Assembly: GCA_017407125.1 (NCBI GenBank)
Contig: JAFQXE010000033.1
Span: 1-64,000 of the forward strand
Direction of reading: 5' to 3'
DNA length: 64,000 nt
Source: Thermoguttaceae bacterium
GTDB taxonomy: Bacteria > Planctomycetota > Planctomycetia > Pirellulales > Thermoguttaceae
In this document: one piece after another, positions 60,055 through 64,000 of the stretch
How the letters are laid out: every line of letters starts with the position of its first letter
Position numbering within the stretch: the stretch's first letter is position 1
Position numbers and translations under genes: made by a program
Notes under the pieces: generated by a model
Seen by the model: the letters and a program-made list of their open reading frames with translations, nothing else
The model's database searches: none
What the model was told of the DNA's origin: nothing

Positions 60055-62241
60055 ATGAAACTCCGAGTTTTTACCGCTTTTATATGCTTTATAATATACA
60101 TTATGACATCATTCGGCTTTGCCGCGACGTGGGAAGAATCCGCTAAAATTGCCGGAGATATTAAAGAACTCAAAGCGTCGCCGCAATGGTATCATGGAAT
60201 CATGGTTCTGCTGGACGAATCTGCGTTTCCGTTTGCCGCCGTTGGAAACCAGGTCATTGGGGCTGGTTTTGAACACGGGCAGGGCAGGGGCTTTGCGTTT
60301 GGTCATTCCGCGTATGCTGAACCGTACCGGGAGTTCTTTCGCGACAACCCGGAGCTGGTAAAGAACATGATGCGCTGGGCGACGAAGCGGTCGGACGTGA
60401 GTCAGATTACTTTTCTGACCAACGAAACCCGTTATTATAACAGTCTTCAGAGGTTGGGATACAAGGCGGAAATGATCGACCTGAGAAAGCTCAACGACAA
60501 GGATCCCGCCGGGCGAATTCTCCTTTATGAATCGTCGCATTTTAGATTCGAAGACATAGACCGGGTGGAAGAGTTCGTTCGGCGCGGCGGCGCGTTTTGG
60601 ATGGGCTGTACGTCGTGGTGGCAGCTGGAGCATGAAGATCCAATTGACGGTCCAACTAACGTTATGATGAAAAAGTTTGGTCTGGTTTTTACCCTTTCCG
60701 GAATGGACGTTCCCAACGCGACGTTTTCGCTTCCCCCGCAGTGTTCGCCGTACGTAATTCGATCCAAGGCGATTCAGACTCTCAACAATATCGAGAACGA
60801 AACCCTGTCGGACAGCGATTTCCAGTGTCTGAACAACTCGATTATCAACAGTCTCTCTTTCGATTCCGACTTCGATTTATCGAAACAGTGGAAAGACTTC
60901 GACAAGTACAAAGTCAACCTCTTCCCGGAGAGCGCTGGACAGCGGCATTTTTCCCGCCGCGAGCGCATTGTAAAACGGCTCTTGATGGGATACCAGAACC
61001 TGAGGGCGAAATCGTATTTTACTCAGCCGGACAAAGCCGAAACGCTGACGGGAATAGACGTGTCATTCCCCGGCAAGCCGGAATCGGGCGCTGTGAGGGT
61101 TACAAAGACGGTTGACGTCAACCCCGCCGTTCCGGATTGGGCGTCAACGGGCTTGTACGCCCCACCGGGAGAAACAATAACCGTAACCGTTCCCGAGGCG
61201 GCGCTCAAGTCAGGGAAATATTCAATCCGAATTGGATGTCACAAGGATTTGCTCTGGCATAAAGACGAATGGCTTCGCTATCCGGAAATCAGCTTTACCG
61301 CGCCGCTGAACAAACAAACCGTATCGGTCAATTCCGCATTTGGCGGGCTGATTTATATCGTCGTTCCTGGCGGCGCTTCCGCTCAGACGTCTTCGATTCA
61401 GTTTGAAATCTCCGGCGCGATTGAGGCTCCGCTTTACGTCCTCGGCAAGACGACAAAAGAAGAATGGGCGGAAATGAAAAAGCTGGGCGCGCCGTGGGGC
61501 GAGTTGGCGACGGACAAGATAGTTGTTTCTGTCCCTCGCGAACAGATTCTGTCCGTCGACGATCCCGAAAAAGTCATGCGCTGGTGGGATTCCGTTCTCG
61601 ATACAGACGCTGATCTGGCTTGCGTTCCCAAAGAGAGAAAGCGTCCGGAACGAATCACCGCGGACGTCCAGATTTCTTTGGGGTATATGCATTCCGGATA
61701 CCCGGTTATGACGCCCATGGAGGTGGTTGACGGTCTTGTGTCGTGTCACGGCGACAACTGGGGCTATTTCCATGAACTCGGACATAACCATCAAAACCGG
61801 GACTGGGTTTTTACCGGCTCTGTTGAGGTTTCCGTCAACTGGTTTACGCTCTACTGCTTCGAAACGCTTCTCAAGACTCCGCAGGACGTTCCCGGCGGAC
61901 GCATGAACCCTCAGCGGTGCAAATCTATGTACGAATCGTACGCCCGACGGGGAAAGAATTGGGACGACTGGAAACGCGACCCGTTCCTGGGACTTGTTCT
62001 GTTTATTGAACTCAAACAGCGTTACGGCTGGGACGCGTTCAAACAGACGATCGCTCAGTATCACAGTCTTTCGTCCGCTGAGCGTCCGCGCTCTGACCAA
62101 GAGAAACTCGACCAGCTTTTCGTTCGGTTCTCAAAAGTCGTTAATGAGAACACGCTCCCGATCCTCGTTGACCGCTGGAACGTCCCGCTTTCAGAAGACG
62201 CGAAAAAGACGATTAGCGCGTTGCCGCCGATGAGGGAGTAA
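60055..62241 (+). CDS. Secreted M60-family (enhancin-like) metallopeptidase
   Basis: The 728-residue product has a signal peptide (MKLRVFTAFICFIIYIMTSFGFA). An N-terminal domain (about residues 25-270) has alpha/beta character (GIMVLLDESAFPFAAVGN, VEEFVRRGGAFWMG), as in class I amidotransferase-like accessory domains. A beta-sandwich-like segment follows (about 350-480). The M60 peptidase domain contains GYFHELGHNHQ with the zinc motif HELGH at 573-577 and a downstream Glu (GSVEVSVNWF). M60 enzymes of gut and environmental bacteria cleave O-glycosylated mucin-like glycoproteins, so a host- or polymer-associated lifestyle is possible. The Met at 60055 is chosen over an upstream ATG because GGAGA precedes it. 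Confidence 0.88.
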   Translation: MKLRVFTAFICFIIYIMTSFGFAATWEESAKIAGDIKELKASPQWYHGIMVLLDESAFPFAAVGNQVIGAGFEHGQGRGFAFGHSAYAEPYREFFRDNPELVKNMMRWATKRSDVSQITFLTNETRYYNSLQRLGYKAEMIDLRKLNDKDPAGRILLYESSHFRFEDIDRVEEFVRRGGAFWMGCTSWWQLEHEDPIDGPTNVMMKKFGLVFTLSGMDVPNATFSLPPQCSPYVIRSKAIQTLNNIENETLSDSDFQCLNNSIINSLSFDSDFDLSKQWKDFDKYKVNLFPESAGQRHFSRRERIVKRLLMGYQNLRAKSYFTQPDKAETLTGIDVSFPGKPESGAVRVTKTVDVNPAVPDWASTGLYAPPGETITVTVPEAALKSGKYSIRIGCHKDLLWHKDEWLRYPEISFTAPLNKQTVSVNSAFGGLIYIVVPGGASAQTSSIQFEISGAIEAPLYVLGKTTKEEWAEMKKLGAPWGELATDKIVVSVPREQILSVDDPEKVMRWWDSVLDTDADLACVPKERKRPERITADVQISLGYMHSGYPVMTPMEVVDGLVSCHGDNWGYFHELGHNHQNRDWVFTGSVEVSVNWFTLYCFETLLKTPQDVPGGRMNPQRCKSMYESYARRGKNWDDWKRDPFLGLVLFIELKQRYGWDAFKQTIAQYHSLSSAERPRSDQEKLDQLFVRFSKVVNENTLPILVDRWNVPLSEDAKKTISALPPMRE

Positions 62242-62336
62242 AAGGCAGTAGGCAATAGGCAGTAGGCAGTAGACGCAAGCGCTCACCGTTGTTTATGTGT
62301 ACTTCCCTTACTAAAGTTTTTTGGAAAGGGGAGTTT

Positions 62337-62446
62337 GAGGGGAAGAACCTTTTTTTCAAAAAAGGTTTTCCCCTCATATTGAATACCTTGAAAAAACTTC
62401 CCTAAAAGGGAGCCAGCTTGCTGGCGACCGAAAGTTTTTTCAAGGG
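62337..62446. repeat. Two long inverted repeats (hairpin pair)
   Basis: The first arms are GAGGGGAAGAACCTTTTTT and AAAAAAGGTTTTCCCCTC. The second is nested: outer arms CCTTGAAAAAACTT and AAGTTTTTTCAAGG around an inner CCAGCTTGCTGG. The first could act as a terminator in either direction. Confidence 0.7.
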
Positions 62447-62520
62447 TGGCGAGGCGCCGCTCCCAATCCGCGCTGCCGCGCGTTTGCCAAGAACCGCTCC
62501 CGTTGGTCGCTTGCGGCGGA
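62446..62520 (+). repeat. GC-rich interspersed repeat, copy C
   Basis: GGCGAGGCGCCGCTCCCAAT, then CCGCGCTGCCGCGCGTTTGCCAA and CCGCTCCCGTTGGTCGCTT-type segments, as in copies A and B. Confidence 0.75.
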
Positions 62521-62626
62521 AGCTTCCGAAAATCATTTTCGCAGAATTGCCCGTTCGACCTGCTGGATCGCGGCTGTGTCAGCCGCCGAAGAATTTTAAG
62601 CTGCAAAGAACGCAAAGTTCGCAAAG

Positions 62627-62670
62627 AAATGGAAGGCGGTAACGGAGCGAACGCAGTGAGCGCAGTTACG
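62627..62670 (+). mobile_element. Solo end of a RAYT-type element
   Basis: AAATGGAAGGCGGTAACGGAG followed by GCGCAGTTACG matches the left end of the RAYT elements. No partner end is present within the following 200 bp, so this is a fragment. Confidence 0.7.
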
Positions 62671-62755
62671 CTTCCTCAAAAACCGCGTAGCGGTTCAATA
62701 TTTCTAGCCTTGGGTTTTCAAGAAATCCAATTGACTCAACAAGGAAAGCTATATC

Positions 62756-64000
62756 ATGAAATCTTCTCGAAATCTTTTTGTCTTGGCGTTGGCTGTTTTA
62801 ACTACAGCGCTTTTTTCTGCGTGCGATTCCAATAAGACAACAGATAAAGAAACGGCAGAGCTCACAGAAACAGCGCTCTCAGAACAGACTCAAATAAATC
62901 AGCCAAAAGGGGATCGCTTGCCGGGAGATCGCAAAGTGATAACCATCAACGGGGTCGAGTTTGCTTTCCGTTGGTGTCCGGCTGGAGAATTTATGATGGG
63001 TTCTTCGGAATTCGATGAGGGACGATTTGCCAATGAAAAGCTCCATCGAGTTGTCCTGAAAGAAGGTTTTTGGATAATGGAAACCGAGGTTACTCAGCGA
63101 CAATGGAAAGCCGTCATGGAAAACGTCCCCAGTGATTTTGAAGAGGATGATCTTCCGGTTGAAAACGTTTCCTGGAACGATTGTCAGACGTTTTGCCGCA
63201 AAGCGAATTTGAAACTTCCGACAGAAGCTCAATGGGAATATGCGTGTCGGGCGGGAAATTCAGATATGTTTTCTGAAATTTGGAATGGAGAAGCTTGGAG
63301 TACGGCTGATACTGATATTACAACTTATCTTGTAAGTAAAACCCAGGAAGTTCAAACTCTTGACGGAGAAATGGTTGAAATTCCTGTAGGAACGAGATAT
63401 AATAACGTCTGGAACGTCTGCAAAATGCAAACAAATATTTGGGAGTGGTGCGAGGACTGTTACAGCGACTTTTTTACAGAAGAAACGTCATTGCAAAACG
63501 AAAAATCTGACAGCTCATTTATCAGTCCTAACGAAAAGAAGATTATACAGGCGTTAAATGAATTAACAACTTTTAAATTCGACTATGCTTCGTTGGAGGA
63601 CGTTATTGCTGAAATCAGGGATAGACATCATATAGAGGTTCAGTTGGACGAGCCTGCTTTTAGGGATGAGATGATTTCTCCAGAAGAGGTTGGTTTTGTT
63701 TTTAACATGTCCGGAGTTACTTTGCGTTCTGCTTTAAACAGAATGTTAAAGAGCGAATTCTTTTCTTTTGTTATCAAAGATGAATGCATTCTTATTACAA
63801 CCAAGCCGGAAGCAGATAAAAAATATCAAAACTCGGAACATATTCGTCAACTCTTTTTTTCAATGGACAACTCTGTTATCAACCAGCATGAAGAGCGCCT
63901 GATGCAATTGCTGAAAAAGAATGTCAGTTTCGATTTTGCCGACGAGCCTTTGCCGGATGTTATCAATCGCATCAATCAAATGTATAAGCTTGAAATACAA
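62756..64000 (+). CDS. Lipoprotein with truncated FGE-like domain and STN-like repeats (partial)
   Basis: The frame is open for 415 codons to the window end. A lipoprotein signal (hydrophobic residues about 7-21, FSAC lipobox) is followed by a Thr/Glu-rich linker. A sulfatase-modifying-factor (FGE/SUMF1) type domain comes next (about 60-235): FRWCPAGEFMMGSSEF, GFWIMETEVTQRQWKAVM, LPVENVSWNDCQTFCRKAN, LPTEAQWEYACRAG, NIWEWCEDCYSDFF. In ordinary FGE-like proteins a further 60-90 residues with RGGSW and R-type motifs follow; here they are absent. Instead a planctomycete STN/secretin-like domain begins near residue 275 (FDYASLEDVIAEIRDRHHIE through FSFVIKDECILITT), and a second starts near 390 (VSFDFADEPLPDVINRINQM). 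The function of the hybrid is unknown. Confidence 0.8.
   Translation, partial: MKSSRNLFVLALAVLTTALFSACDSNKTTDKETAELTETALSEQTQINQPKGDRLPGDRKVITINGVEFAFRWCPAGEFMMGSSEFDEGRFANEKLHRVVLKEGFWIMETEVTQRQWKAVMENVPSDFEEDDLPVENVSWNDCQTFCRKANLKLPTEAQWEYACRAGNSDMFSEIWNGEAWSTADTDITTYLVSKTQEVQTLDGEMVEIPVGTRYNNVWNVCKMQTNIWEWCEDCYSDFFTEETSLQNEKSDSSFISPNEKKIIQALNELTTFKFDYASLEDVIAEIRDRHHIEVQLDEPAFRDEMISPEEVGFVFNMSGVTLRSALNRMLKSEFFSFVIKDECILITTKPEADKKYQNSEHIRQLFFSMDNSVINQHEERLMQLLKKNVSFDFADEPLPDVINRINQMYKLEIQ

Larger units (their letters stand above)
62242..62755. repeat. Repeat-filled intergenic region before the FGE-STN gene
   Basis: No gene. In order it holds GGCAGTA heptads plus the ACGCAAGCGCT core (62245-62283), a strong hairpin (62337-62375) and a nested inverted repeat (62386-62446). 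GC-rich repeat copy C follows (62446-62520), then one end of the RAYT-type element (62627-62670), the palindrome AACCGCGTAGCGGTT (62683-62697) and the leader of the next gene. Frames on both strands here are repeat translations. Confidence 0.8.

Noticed and set aside
61222..62100. 292-codon minus-strand frame opposite the M60 peptidase gene
   Set aside because: Antisense shadow; the plus strand has a complete peptidase with zinc motif.
62283..62835. Three frames of 74-129 codons before the FGE-STN gene
   Set aside because: They are made of repeat translations; the last one overlaps the real start of the FGE-STN gene in another frame.
1..64000. tRNA or rRNA genes
   Set aside because: No cloverleaf with conserved GGTTCGANTCC-type arm and no rRNA-like conserved stretch was noticed in the intergenic regions, but a dedicated scan was not possible.

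Overview
The window reads as chromosomal DNA from a bacterium with an outer membrane, most likely a planctomycete (Planctomycetota). This rests on protein architecture, not on a marker gene search. The main clues are a BamA with a very long Gln/Asn/Ser-rich linker, a 1606-residue ResB-CcsA cytochrome c assembly protein, a XylR-type regulator, a LexA without a recognisable autocleavage dyad, a sulfatase-modifying-factor-like domain fused to STN-like repeats, a PEP-CTERM protein, many TPR lipoprotein or envelope proteins, and LpxA/LptE/BamD homologues. No rRNA, tRNA, CRISPR array or prophage was seen.

Layout. 1-870 is a non-coding cassette of nested palindromic repeats. 875-9587 holds a LarA-like protein, a XylR-type regulator, a RhaM-domain lipoprotein, a ceramidase-like secreted hydrolase, an NAD-type isocitrate dehydrogenase and a UbiD-family decarboxylase. 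9978-13055 holds glgC and an acidic repeat protein. 13396-19602 is an envelope-biogenesis block: bamA, recO, a bamD-like gene and an lptE-like gene. 20088-24703 holds lexA, argD, the rplM-rpsI operon, pyrB and a small membrane protein. 24877-29697 is ccsBA. 29941-34802 holds an HprK-related kinase, a nucleotidyltransferase and an asparagine synthase, with a RAYT transposable element inserted between the last two. 34836-44924 is mostly envelope-linked or unknown (CvpA-like, two TPR proteins, an LRR/zinc-ribbon membrane protein, a BtpA-like protein). 45034-50303 includes gap, a URO-D-like gene overlapping hemC, and a cation efflux protein. 50439-53346 holds lpxA and an MsbA-like ABC exporter. 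53684-62241 holds a PEP-CTERM protein, a lipoprotein, a cyclophilin, ndk, a DUF2325-like protein, a transglutaminase-like protein and an M60 peptidase. The window ends inside an FGE-STN fusion gene.

The most striking content is the repeat biology. Three repeat systems occupy gene borders and sometimes enter genes: (i) a RAYT transposase element with terminal inverted repeats and two transposase-less derivatives; (ii) several families of 7-bp tandem repeats, often in inverted pairs, that supply stop codons and a terminator hairpin and lie in two loops of ccsBA; (iii) a 74-bp double-palindrome unit, intergenic near 13.2 kb, that also sits in frame inside hemC and would add about 25-30 residues to that essential enzyme. 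A comparable unexplained in-frame insertion lies in glgC.

Functional links. The bamA/bamD/lptE/lpxA/msbA-like genes together imply an outer membrane with lipid A. The HprK-related kinase, nucleotidyltransferase, Asn synthase and PEP-CTERM substrate suggest an exosortase-type surface system, although no exosortase and no PqqD partner lie in the window. Good sigma70-type promoters with 16-17 bp spacers can be read upstream of the xylR-like gene, rplM, pyrB, gap, the PEP-CTERM gene and the transglutaminase-like gene.
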